Of a DNA stretch of 11,447 nt, positions 1-6,489 are shown piece after piece. How positions within the stretch are numbered: the first letter of the stretch is position 1; every line of letters begins with the position of its first letter. The stretch comes from Clostridia bacterium (lineage in GTDB: Bacteria > Bacillota > Clostridia > Oscillospirales > Acutalibacteraceae): the NCBI GenBank assembly GCA_900755995.1, contig CAAEIM010000159.1, positions 1 through 11,447 of the forward strand, read 5' to 3'. The notes below the pieces were generated by a model that made no database searches, was not told the DNA's origin, and saw only the letters and a list, made by a program, of their open reading frames with translations. The position numbers were made by a program, and so were the translations under genes.

Positions 1-471
1 TCTTCACTCGTCGCTACGCTCCTCGCTCAGAAAGCACACATCGTTCTGCTACAAGAAACTTTGCTAACTATTGCAACTTGCTATTGCAATTTGCGAAAAT
101 TATTTTTATTGCTAATCTATCAAAAAAGTTTTTACTCACTACAATCACCAATGTAATTATATCACATAAATTGACAAGAATCAACAAAATAATGAATTAT
201 TGTGAAATAATTTCATATAACTGTAAAATAAATGCTGCAAAAACGTTAGGTTCTCTTTGTTGATTCCATAACAAACTTTAAAGCTTTTCGTATAGACTGC
301 TTTTACCATTGTTTTGTTTTTGTCAAAACGTTACCACTTCAGATATTTCTGCAATTATTAGTTAGTGCGACATTTTAATTACAATGGCCCCTTTATATTT
401 TAAAATTAGCAAAAGTATTTATGATGTCCTTACAGTTGAACAGGTCTTGTATATAAATATCCGATAATAAA

Positions 472-525
472 AAGCAGATTCAAGAGTGTTCACTGTTAAA
501 CACTTTTGAATCTGCTTAGTTTATT
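472..525. terminator. Long hairpin, possible terminator
   Basis: A 19-bp stem (472-490 with 499-517) has a single G-T wobble and an 8-base loop. It is followed on the plus strand by a T-rich tract, AGTTTATTTTA. The stem is longer and richer in A-T than most intrinsic terminators, so it could instead be a small palindromic element. No clear gene lies immediately upstream on either strand. Confidence 0.45.
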
Positions 526-658
526 TTAATATCCGCATTGACATCAAAAGAAAACCGTTCTATAATTCAATTTAGGATGAAAATAAATTACGGGCGTTCA
601 AAACTATATAACAAATCGCTCAAAAAAATCTTTTTCAGACAGAATCGACAAATCCACT

Positions 659-701
659 CCTCAGAAATGGCTTATCCAAGCCGTTTCTGAGGTTTTTCTT
701 T
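659..701 (+). terminator. Rho-independent terminator (plus strand)
   Basis: A 15-bp stem (659-673 with 678-692, one wobble) with a 4-base loop is followed directly by TTTTTCTTTT, the classical layout of an intrinsic terminator for plus-strand transcription. It lies about 110 bases beyond the 3' end of the minus-strand integrase, so it would block transcription coming towards the integrase from the left flank. Confidence 0.65.
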
Positions 702-738
702 TGCTTTGGCATTTTTGTTTCTTAGTAATTTGGGCGAT

Positions 739-758
739 TTTCTATCATCTTTCTATCA
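739..758. repeat. 9-bp direct repeat pair near integrase 3' end
   Basis: TTTCTATCA occurs at 739-747 and again at 750-758, an 11-bp period (one helical turn). Short direct repeats in helical phase beside a tyrosine recombinase gene may be arm-type recombinase binding sites or part of an attachment region. That role is inferred from position only. Confidence 0.3.
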
Positions 759-805
759 CTTTGGTGTTTGAAGTTGTTTATATATTGTAGAAAAAGTTGT
801 AGAAG

Positions 806-1753
806 TCATATCGGAGCAAGACTACTTGCAATCGCCATTTTAGAGGTTTTATCAATGTGAGCATAAAATTTTAAGGTTGTTGTTGAGCTGCTATGCCCTA
901 ACCACTCTGCTACCTGTACGGCTGTAAAACCATCATTAAGCAAATTACTTGCTACACTATGGCGTAAATCGTGAAAACGAATCATTGGTAAGTCTGTTTT
1001 TTCCATTATCTTGTGAAAAGTCCTGCTAAGATAATTTGGGGAGATTTCCTTTCCATTATCAAAGGTACACACATAGTCACTTAGATAATAAGCACCATCA
1101 AGAAGGTTACGATGTTTTTGCTGGAGCTTTTTTTGTTCCATCAAAACTTCTTTGACTTGCTGTGTCATCGGTAAAGTACGGTTACTGCTCTCAGTTTTTG
1201 TTTCCGAGGTGTAGCTGCTTTCACCTGTGATGTCTTTGGTAGATTGCTGCAAGGTTTCCCTAATCCAAATTGTTCCGTTTTCAAAATCTACATTATGCCA
1301 TTTAAGACCTAACACCTCACTACGGCGTAAACCGTAAACTGACGCTAAAAAGGTCGGGAGATAAATCGTTGTATCTTTTACAGCTTCAATAAGCTGTTTA
1401 ATCTCACTACGATTTAAAAACTCTGCTTTGAATTTTTCTGTAGTCTTCGGTGTCTTTGCTGCTGTTGCCGGATTCACGCTTATCAGTCCTTTCTTTACTG
1501 CGTCCGCAAGTGCTTTTGAAATATTTTGGTGATGGTGTTTGATAGTTGTTACGCTAATTGTTCCTACTTTCGACTTATAATAATCGCTTAATTGGAACGG
1601 TTTTAACTCCTGAATTTCCACATTCAAGGTCTTGAAATATGGCCTTAGAATAGAATTTCCTGTCCGCAAAATGTTATTCACGCAAGGCGTGCATAACATT
1701 CCGCAGACAGGAAGAAAGGTTGACACGGGGCAAATCAGAAAGCCTGATTGCAT
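806..1753 (-). pseudogene. Tyrosine recombinase (integrase), N-terminally truncated
   Basis: Phage/ICE-type integrase with an intact catalytic domain but a lost N-terminus. Visible catalytic residues of the frame are R143 (GLRRSE), K186, H261 and R264 (HDLRH), H287 (LGHS) and Y297 (FYAH). The core-binding helical domain starts at about residue 35 (ILRPYFKTLN). Residues 1-34 do not look like integrase: they are encoded by a 57-base hairpin and its flank (1651-1753). Full-length relatives have roughly 370-400 residues, so about 100 residues, including the arm-binding domain, are missing. No ribosome binding site precedes the ATG. This suggests a decayed element integrase that is probably not functional, although its catalytic core is unbroken. 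The frame ends TGA at 806-808. Confidence 0.8.
1657..1713. repeat. 57-base near-perfect hairpin at the integrase breakpoint
   Basis: Two 27-base arms (1657-1683 and 1687-1713) are reverse complements with four mismatches and a 3-base loop. It lies exactly where the integrase homology stops, and there is no T-run on either side, so it is not an ordinary terminator. Possible origins are the end of a lost mobile element, a small palindromic element, or a plasmid or transfer origin hairpin. I cannot choose between these from sequence alone. Confidence 0.6.
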
Positions 1754-1826
1754 TGCAATCCAAGTATTCTTTTATTGCTTGAAGGATTATTGTTTACACA
1801 AAATTTTATGGGTTGCCCTGCAAGAC

Positions 1827-1862
1827 AAAGAGAAAAGGCAAGCCTGTATTTCAAGACTTGCC
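1827..1862 (-). terminator. Terminator of the toxin-antitoxin operon
   Basis: Read on the minus strand, a 9-bp stem (1854-1862 with 1837-1845, one G-T wobble) with an 8-base loop is followed by TTTTCTCTTT. It sits 25 bases after the stop codon of the last gene of the minus-strand toxin-antitoxin operon and is well placed to end that transcript before the integrase. Confidence 0.75.
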
Positions 1863-1886
1863 CGATTTTCGTGCATTTATGACAAG

Positions 1887-2084
1887 TTAATCCCAATTAA
1901 TAGCATTGTGGTTTACTGTTTCGCCGTTTGCGTATTCCTTGCGTGCTGCCTGTATTGCCAAAATATCATCTTCTGTTGCAACATCATCAGCTACAAATCT
2001 CTTGGCAATTTCAAAGAGCAAAGTTTGTTCCTGCTCAGGCAAGCAGTCAATTACATCTATGAGCTGTTTTTTAATAGGTGACAT
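1887..2084 (-). CDS. Small antitoxin-like protein, third gene of TA operon
   Basis: 65-residue acidic protein, probably the antitoxin partner of the RelE-type toxin directly upstream. The N-terminal half is predicted helical (KKQLIDVIDCLPEQEQ). The C-terminal tail, EYANGETVNHNAINWD, resembles the disordered toxin-wrapping tails of RelB-like antitoxins in Clostridia. The start is supported by an AAGGGGG ribosome binding site lying inside the end of the toxin gene; only two bases separate the toxin stop from this ATG, so the two are translationally coupled. The toxin-first order is the reverse of classical relBE but is common in Firmicutes modules. It has no obvious DNA-binding domain of its own, so repression may come from the RHH protein encoded first. 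Family assignment is by motif resemblance. Confidence 0.7.
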   Translation of the reverse strand: MSPIKKQLIDVIDCLPEQEQTLLFEIAKRFVADDVATEDDILAIQAARKEYANGETVNHNAINWD

Positions 2085-2086
2085 AA

Positions 2087-2329
2087 TTAAACCCCCTTAT
2101 ATACTTCGCCGCGAGGGGCGATTTTTTCGATTAAAATAATATCTTTGTCAATATATGAGAATATTATACGCCAGTCACCAACACGCAGTCTATAACTTCC
2201 ATCAGAACCTTTCAACTGCTTTATATCTCCGTTTGGTATGGCTTCAATGGCTTTTTTCATTCTTTGCTTTGTCGGCTTATCCATTCCGTTAATGGCCTTT
2301 ACCGACCTTTTTGAATATTGTATATCCAC
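2087..2329 (-). CDS. RelE/ParE-family toxin
   Basis: 80-residue basic protein with the RelE fold signature: an N-terminal helical hairpin, then the strand motif YRLRVGDWRIIF (residues 46-57) and the C-terminal IEKIAPRGEVYK (67-78). In RelE-type toxins, arginines of these two motifs contact mRNA on the ribosome during mRNA cleavage; here they would be among R47, R49, R54 and R73. Translation starts at GTG, whose first base is shared with the TAG stop of the upstream RHH gene (TAGTG), showing tight coupling. The length is close to the family's usual 80-90 residues and nothing appears broken. The alternative activity, gyrase poisoning by ParE relatives, is less likely given the RelE-like arginine motif but cannot be excluded. 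Confidence 0.85.
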   Translation of the reverse strand: MDIQYSKRSVKAINGMDKPTKQRMKKAIEAIPNGDIKQLKGSDGSYRLRVGDWRIIFSYIDKDIILIEKIAPRGEVYKGV

Positions 2330-2532
2330 TATGCGTTACTCTCCGTTTCTCTCTGCATTTTCTCATCAATAGCTGAATTTACAAAGCCATTCATAGTATA
2401 TCCTTGTTTCTCTGCAAAATCTTTGATTACTTGCTTTTTCCCTTTTTTAACTACTAATGCTATGCGTTCATAATTCTGTGCATTATATTTGTTTTTTGCT
2501 CTTGTTTGAGCATTTCCTTTTGTTCCTTGCAT
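2329..2532 (-). CDS. Ribbon-helix-helix DNA-binding protein (TA operon regulator)
   Basis: 67-residue protein. After a basic N-terminal tail (residues 1-20) comes an Arc/MetJ-type ribbon-helix-helix: strand about 22-28 (ERIALVV), helix A about 29-43 and helix B about 47-60 (NGFVNSAIDEKM). Such proteins bind palindromic operators as dimers through the strand. It is the first gene of the toxin-antitoxin operon, overlaps the toxin start by one base, and has a GGCGGTGG-like ribosome binding site. Three copies of a 12-bp palindrome lie in its promoter region, so autorepression is likely. It could itself be the antitoxin, with the third gene as an accessory, or act only as the operon repressor. Confidence 0.75.
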   Translation of the reverse strand: MQGTKGNAQTRAKNKYNAQNYERIALVVKKGKKQVIKDFAEKQGYTMNGFVNSAIDEKMQRETESNA

Positions 2533-2574
2533 TTTTCCACCGCCTTTTTATAAAGCACCTTTTTCATTATCCTT

Positions 2575-2603
2575 ATTATAGCACAACATCACACCTTGTG
2601 CAA
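2575..2603 (-). promoter_or_regulatory. Promoter of the toxin-antitoxin operon
   Basis: On the minus strand, TTGCAC (2598-2603) and TATAAT (2575-2580) are separated by exactly 17 bp, giving a near-consensus vegetative promoter. Transcription would start about 35 bases before the ATG of the RHH gene. The -35 element lies inside operator copy 1 (2594-2605), so a bound repressor would occlude RNA polymerase. Confidence 0.75.
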
Positions 2604-2605
2604 GT
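2594..2605. promoter_or_regulatory. Operator copy 1 (CTTGTGCAAG core)
   Basis: CCTTGTGCAAGT is the first of three related palindromes of the form ACTTGYGYAAGT between the divergent promoters. It overlaps the -35 box of the toxin-antitoxin promoter. The likely ligand is the RHH protein encoded by the first gene of that operon (inference). Confidence 0.55.
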
Positions 2606-2623
2606 ATAAAAATAAACAAATAT

Positions 2624-2635
2624 ACTTGCGTAAGT
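2624..2635. promoter_or_regulatory. Operator copy 2
   Basis: ACTTGCGTAAGT is palindromic except at one position pair. It lies midway between the two divergent promoters, with its centre 30 bp from copy 1 and 37 bp from copy 3. Confidence 0.55.
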
Positions 2636-2651
2636 TTGTGCATTATTACAC

Positions 2652-2680
2652 TTGAAACATACTTGCGCAAGTAGTATAAT
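2652..2680 (+). promoter_or_regulatory. Divergent plus-strand promoter
   Basis: TTGAAA (2652-2657) and TATAAT (2675-2680) are separated by 17 bp. The perfect palindrome of operator copy 3 lies in the spacer. It would transcribe the 30-codon frame starting at 2737 and the recombinase fragment beyond it. Confidence 0.75.
2661..2672. promoter_or_regulatory. Operator copy 3, perfect palindrome
   Basis: ACTTGCGCAAGT is a perfect 12-bp palindrome placed between the -35 and -10 boxes of the plus-strand promoter, a typical repression position. It is the best match to the three-copy operator consensus. Confidence 0.6.
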
Positions 2681-2736
2681 ATAGTCACAGGTTAAGGAAA
2701 GCACCTCAACCTAAAACAAAGAAAGGAGCGTTTACG

Positions 2737-2829
2737 ATGAAGGTAACTAATAAGGTCAGAGCAAGTGTTTGCGCAATGGCTTGGACTATAGTCAATAAAG
2801 TGGACAAGAAAAAAGAAATGTACCGCTAA
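2737..2829 (+). pseudogene. 5' remnant of a small mobile-element gene
   Basis: 30-codon frame with an excellent AAAGGAG ribosome binding site eight bases before its ATG and a near-consensus promoter upstream, so it once headed a real gene. The first 21 residues (MKVTNKVRASVCAMAWTIVN plus K) read like the start of the small helical proteins found in Firmicutes integrative elements. The frame then runs out of phase into recombinase sequence and stops at 2827-2829. The most economical explanation is a deletion joining the 5' end of this gene to the 3' part of a recombinase gene, with the join near 2796-2800. The short peptide may still be made; its function is unknown. Confidence 0.5.
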
Positions 2830-3185
2830 ATAAAACAGCGATAGAAATGATAAGGTTATTAAGGGAAGAAATGTATTTCGGTGAAGATTCCCCACTTATC
2901 CCTGATGAGAAAGGAAATTTTACGAAACCGGTTAACTTTCGTAAAAGGTTTTATAGAATTTTAAAAGAGGCAGGCATAGAAACAAAAGGACTCCACTCCT
3001 TCCGCCACACCTTTGCAACTAATCTAATAAATGGAATAGAGCAAGAGGACGGAACAGTGAAATCCTTAACACCAAGACAGGTTGCAGACCTCCTCGGTCA
3101 TACAACCTCTGAAATTACAGAGCAATATTATGTGAAACGAGATATGAGCAAACTCAAAGGTGCAACTAATGGATTTGAGTTTTAA
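2799..3185 (+). pseudogene. Tyrosine recombinase, C-terminal fragment
   Basis: Only the last third of a site-specific tyrosine recombinase remains. Recognisable sequence begins at 2799 (SGQEKRNVPLNKTAIE, before the first ATG at 2847) and runs to TAA at 3185. Numbering from that ATG, the fragment keeps H50 and R53 (HSFRH), H85 (LGHT) and the catalytic tyrosine Y94 or Y95. It lacks the first active-site arginine and the core-binding domain, so it cannot be an active recombinase. It differs clearly from the minus-strand integrase at 806-1753, so two separate elements left remains here. There is no ribosome binding site before the ATG. Confidence 0.8.
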
Positions 3186-3201
3186 AACTAAAAAGCATAA
3201 A

Positions 3202-3242
3202 ACACGCAGGAACGAGTTATTCATTCCTGCGTGTAAATTTTT
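3202..3242. terminator. Terminator after recombinase fragment, possibly bidirectional
   Basis: A perfect 11-bp stem (3202-3212 with 3224-3234) has an 11-base loop and is followed on the plus strand by AAATTTTT. The minus-strand side is also T-rich (TTTATGCTTTTTAGTTTT), so it could also end transcription of the RhuM gene converging from the right. Confidence 0.7.
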
Positions 3243-3331
3243 GCTATGCTGTAAACAAAGAATAAGACGAAATTCAAATGCAAAACTACTTATAGTTCTT
3301 TACTTTTGGAACAGACGAATTTTAATAGATT

Positions 3332-4339
3332 TTAATGACGAGATTTATTCTTCTTGACTTCCTTTGATACTTCTTTGATGTTATCTAGATACGCTTGTTC
3401 TACAGGTGTCAGTGTGATTTCTTGATATTTTCTATACTCCGATTTCGCTTTATCTATTGCTTTTTTGTGGCTTACAGAGCCTGCACCCACAAGGAGTCTT
3501 CTGCCTCCTGAAGATAGCACCATATTCAACTGCTTTACATAATCGTCCATATACATAGGCTTATGCTCTATTGCATTGATTTCTGCCAAATCAAAATAAC
3601 CGGATACAAGATTATTAATTATTTTCAGTTCATCTTTCTGTAAATAGTTTTTAGCAATACCAATATCTTTTATAGATGGTAACTCTCCTGAAAAAGATGT
3701 AAGTCCCATAAATGGCTTTTCAGCATCAGCTCGTTGATATATAACTTCTGATGCCGTGCGTCCGTGAGCTGCATAGTGCAACTTGTTCTGTACAATTTTA
3801 AAAAATTGGATTGATTCTTCGCTATGAGGGTTGTAATCTACACTGGTCGCATATAAATCAAGAACCTGACGATAAAGCACTTTTTCGGAAGAACGAATAT
3901 CTCTAATGCGGTCAAGTAATTCTTTCCAGTAATTACCGCCACCGTTACCCTTTAAACGCTCATCATCAATAGTAAAGCCTTTAATCATATATTCTTTCAA
4001 ACGCTCTGTTGCCCAGCGTCTGAAATTTGTTGCAATTATAGATTTTATCCTATATCCAAGAGAAATAATCATATCGAGGTTATAAAACGGCAGTTCTCTG
4101 TTCACCTCACGATTACCCTCTTTGCGAACCTGTCGGAAATTCCGACAGGTTGAAGCTTCATCTAATTCTTTTTCCTCATATATATGCTTAATGTGCTCAA
4201 CCACATTTGTACGTGAGGTTTGGAACAAGTCAGCCATTTGTTGTTGTGTAAGCCAAACTGTATCATCTTGTACTTTTACCTCAACATTTGTAAGTCCGTC
4301 ATCCGACTGATAAATTAAAATTTCGCCAAAATTCTCCAC
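3332..4339 (-). CDS. rhuM: RhuM-family protein (virulence RhuM / Fic-associated type)
   Basis: 335-residue protein, full length for the RhuM family, first named from a Salmonella pathogenicity island gene; its biochemical role is unknown. Family features in order: N-terminal strand region (EILIYQSDDG), helix-turn-helix-like segment at about 28-60 (VWLTQQQMADLFQTSRTNV), the conserved CRNFRQV at 65-71, FYNLDMIISLGYRI at 85-98, and a helical C-terminal half (RDIRSSEKVLYRQVLDLYA, then HGRTASEVIYQRAD at 192-205). The start is GTG at 4337-4339: an in-frame TAA lies directly before it and relatives begin at the same place, but only a weak AAAGG is seen upstream. Such genes are frequent in mobile islands and beside restriction or toxin systems, which fits this neighbourhood. 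It appears intact and stands alone. Confidence 0.85.
   Translation of the reverse strand: MENFGEILIYQSDDGLTNVEVKVQDDTVWLTQQQMADLFQTSRTNVVEHIKHIYEEKELDEASTCRNFRQVRKEGNREVNRELPFYNLDMIISLGYRIKSIIATNFRRWATERLKEYMIKGFTIDDERLKGNGGGNYWKELLDRIRDIRSSEKVLYRQVLDLYATSVDYNPHSEESIQFFKIVQNKLHYAAHGRTASEVIYQRADAEKPFMGLTSFSGELPSIKDIGIAKNYLQKDELKIINNLVSGYFDLAEINAIEHKPMYMDDYVKQLNMVLSSGGRRLLVGAGSVSHKKAIDKAKSEYRKYQEITLTPVEQAYLDNIKEVSKEVKKNKSRH
4127..4151. repeat. Perfect 12-bp inverted repeat inside the RhuM gene
   Basis: Twelve bases at 4127-4138 are the exact reverse complement of 4140-4151, with one central base. The repeat encodes the conserved CRNFRQV motif, so the symmetry may simply follow from codon choice for that peptide. 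It could also form a cruciform or be a protein binding site. Confidence 0.6.
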
Positions 4340-4486
4340 TTATGCTCACACTTCGCCTTTCTGTTAGTTGTAATTTATTGTATTAATGATAACGATATAC
4401 CTAATATATTATAACATATTAAAGTAAAAAATTATTATTCAGTATTTTGCAATCATCGTAAAGATATATCTCATACTTACTCATAA

Positions 4487-4597
4487 TTAAACGCCTTTAT
4501 ATATAGCAATTACTTCTTTCTTCATTTGTTTACTTGTTTTTTCTCCGTTAGCCCAACGCTCTGAAATCTGTTTCACCTTATCGGGCAAAGGCACACC
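4487..4597 (-). pseudogene. Possible gene remnant (36 codons)
   Basis: A minus-strand frame open from just after an in-frame TAG (4598-4600) to TAA at 4487-4489 encodes a lysine-rich, amphipathic peptide (PLPDKVKQISERWANGEKTS, then ending IAIYKGV). Its style resembles the C-terminal tail of a larger mobile-element protein, vaguely like serine recombinase tails, but I cannot assign it. There is no ribosome binding site or normal start. The end (KGV, stop, TT, ATG) copies the junction layout of the toxin and antitoxin genes at 2084-2089, which may be coincidence. Confidence 0.3.
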
Positions 4598-4621
4598 CTA
4601 TATTGCTCTGTTATTGTAATA

Positions 4622-6424
4622 TCAGCAATATCCCTCCAATTTTCTTTTCAGCGTTACTTTATCCTGAGTGTACTGCTTTTTTACCGAATCTGCATACTCG
4701 GCAAAAGCACGGCACAGGAACGGATGTTCTAAGAAAATTGTGAAGAACGGTGCTTTTAATCGGCTGACGGCAACGCTATTTTCGGAAATAATAATCTGCA
4801 CATCCAAAAAACTCGGTTCGGGCAAAGGATAAAATCTGTATTTTGTGTTGTCCAAAAGATTTATTATGTTTTTTGTGTGTTCTGCAAATTCCTGAGGAGA
4901 ATAAGGCGTCGATAGAAATTCCGGATATATTTTTTCGTCAAATAAGTCCTCGTCCCTTGGCAAAGGAGCACACTCATGAAAGTGTCCCGACAACAACGCA
5001 TTCTCAAAAAGGCATTTCATTTGCTTGTAAATATCTTTTGCATCATTTGCCTCGACTAATAATTCAGAGTGGTTAAAATATTCCGAAAAAAGATTTTCCG
5101 GCATTGAGAATACAGTTGGGCAGCTGCTTAAAACCGCAATATCCGATGAACCTGTTTCAAACCGGAGGAAATCTGCCGTTTTGCATAATCTGATCAGGCG
5201 GTGGGCTTTGCCGAGAAGCGTATCAAAGAACTGACGGCACAGATTTGTCTTTTCAGGTTCGGTTTCGTACAGATAATTTCCGTTTTCGTTTTCCGTGCCG
5301 ACAACATTGTTGCCGTAAATACAAGCATAGCCGGGGCATAAGAACAGCGTTGTTGATAAATTCGTGTTTTTCTGTCCGTCGAGGTAAAATGATTCAATTT
5401 GTCCCGACGGATAAAGAGGAAGCCAACTGCGAATTGCTTCACCGATTTCAGTAAGATTTCGTTCGATATTATGAATTATGTGAATTTTCACACCGCTTGT
5501 TACACACTGAATCATCAGCGACATCCATTTTTGTTGAAAGGCTTTGTCTGCGGTAATCCAATCTATATTTTGGTCGGAAAATAGATATAAATCCTTTTCT
5601 TTTCTTTCTATAACATTTCCCAGAAAGCGGAGAACAGCAGTTTGCAAGCCTGTTATTCCGTGATAGAGCGATTGATTGTCGCCTAAAGCCCTTTTGTCTA
5701 CTACTGTTTCAAAGGACAAAGGAGGTTTTATTATATCAGCAGAAAACGAGCCGATTTGGTCTATCATACCCACAACAAAGGATGAAACCGTGCTGTCATC
5801 CGAAAGAAACAGCCAGGAATACAGCTCTTTTTCCCAATCCGTATCGTTATGGAGATTTTCGGGCGATATGTTCATTAATCTTGCAAGATTTGATAGGCGC
5901 TTTTGGTCTTTGAACCGACTGTAAAGAACACGGCATATTTTCTCCGTGAGTTTAGAGTTTGATACAGGTGTGCGCAGTCCGTTGCGGAAACGGCTAATAT
6001 ACGATGGGTCAATGCTCAGGAGCTTTCCGAACCGAACATTTGAAAATTCAGCCAAATCAAGTATTGCGGAAAAGCGCTGTCCGAATTTATCGTGGGTATG
6101 TAAAACCGTGGGCACTTCTTTGCGGGCTTTTATCGGCTCTTCTCCGTCATAAAGCCAACGCATTATTTCGCCTTTGATTTGCTCTGCGGAAAATGAAGCG
6201 GAACAGCCGATTTCATTCAAAATATCTTCTGTTTTTCCTTTTTCATCCGCAAACGAATAAATAGCCAAAACAATTCTTGTCGCACTTTTTCCGACGTTTT
6301 GCGGTACACGGCTCCCCTTACAAATACGGTCAACTGCGGAACGGTCACATCCGATAATACCGGCAATGTCAGTTGGCTTTGCGCCGATTATTTTCATAAT
6401 TTTGTTTAATCGTTCAGTAAACAT
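4622..6424 (-). CDS. Large regulator-like protein with two tandem HTH modules and an unknown C-terminal domain
   Basis: 600 residues, no signal peptide or membrane segments, so probably cytoplasmic. Residues 1-95 and 114-210 look like two diverged copies of one module: an XRE-type helix-turn-helix (IIGCDRSAVDRICKGSRVP; LLSIDPSYISRFRNGLRTP), then helices ending in a similar motif (EIMRWLYDGEE; ELYSWLFLSDD). From about 215 to 600 is a large domain, including a 278-350 block (DLYLFSDQNIDW, VKIHIIHNIERNL, WLPLYPSGQIESFYLD) that may be a ligand-binding or PLD-like fold without an obvious HxK motif. The AAAGGGAG ribosome binding site is six bases from the ATG. It is monocistronic. I infer a DNA-binding sensor; the ligand and targets are unknown. 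A dyad at 6490-6513 upstream may be its own operator. Confidence 0.7.
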   Translation of the reverse strand: MFTERLNKIMKIIGAKPTDIAGIIGCDRSAVDRICKGSRVPQNVGKSATRIVLAIYSFADEKGKTEDILNEIGCSASFSAEQIKGEIMRWLYDGEEPIKARKEVPTVLHTHDKFGQRFSAILDLAEFSNVRFGKLLSIDPSYISRFRNGLRTPVSNSKLTEKICRVLYSRFKDQKRLSNLARLMNISPENLHNDTDWEKELYSWLFLSDDSTVSSFVVGMIDQIGSFSADIIKPPLSFETVVDKRALGDNQSLYHGITGLQTAVLRFLGNVIERKEKDLYLFSDQNIDWITADKAFQQKWMSLMIQCVTSGVKIHIIHNIERNLTEIGEAIRSWLPLYPSGQIESFYLDGQKNTNLSTTLFLCPGYACIYGNNVVGTENENGNYLYETEPEKTNLCRQFFDTLLGKAHRLIRLCKTADFLRFETGSSDIAVLSSCPTVFSMPENLFSEYFNHSELLVEANDAKDIYKQMKCLFENALLSGHFHECAPLPRDEDLFDEKIYPEFLSTPYSPQEFAEHTKNIINLLDNTKYRFYPLPEPSFLDVQIIISENSVAVSRLKAPFFTIFLEHPFLCRAFAEYADSVKKQYTQDKVTLKRKLEGYC

Positions 6425-6489
6425 AGCCGTCTCCCTTTATTTTTTATCAGGTTATCCCCTTTAGTAAGCTAAACTGTAATTTACCACAC

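Larger units (their letters stand above)
1..805. other. Gene-poor flank next to the broken integrase
   Basis: I see no convincing gene in this AT-rich 0.8 kb. The open frames present (for example a 61-codon frame from 78 and a 27-codon frame at 384-467) have no ribosome binding site and no recognisable protein. The stretch holds two strong hairpins, at 472-517 and 659-692, and a pair of 9-bp direct repeats at 739-747 and 750-758. It lies immediately downstream of a tyrosine recombinase gene, where attachment sites of integrative elements often lie, but no att core can be proved without the other junction. Confidence 0.6.

Noticed and set aside
78..263. 61-codon plus-strand frame
   Set aside because: No ribosome binding site, AT-rich random-looking composition and no recognisable protein.
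207..335. Minus-strand frame of about 43 codons (MVKAVYTKSFK start) that might be a transposase fragment
   Set aside because: No ribosome binding site and the similarity is too vague to support.
384..467. 27-codon frame ending just before the 472-517 hairpin
   Set aside because: Attractive position before a terminator-like hairpin, but no ribosome binding site and no recognisable sequence.
1..805. tRNA gene as integration target beside the integrase
   Set aside because: No cloverleaf-like sequence or tRNA 3' end could be recognised in this stretch.
2593..2672. CRISPR-like array from the repeated ACTTGYGYAAGT motif
   Set aside because: Repeats are only 12 bp, palindromic and unevenly spaced (30 and 37 bp) between two promoters, so operators explain them better.
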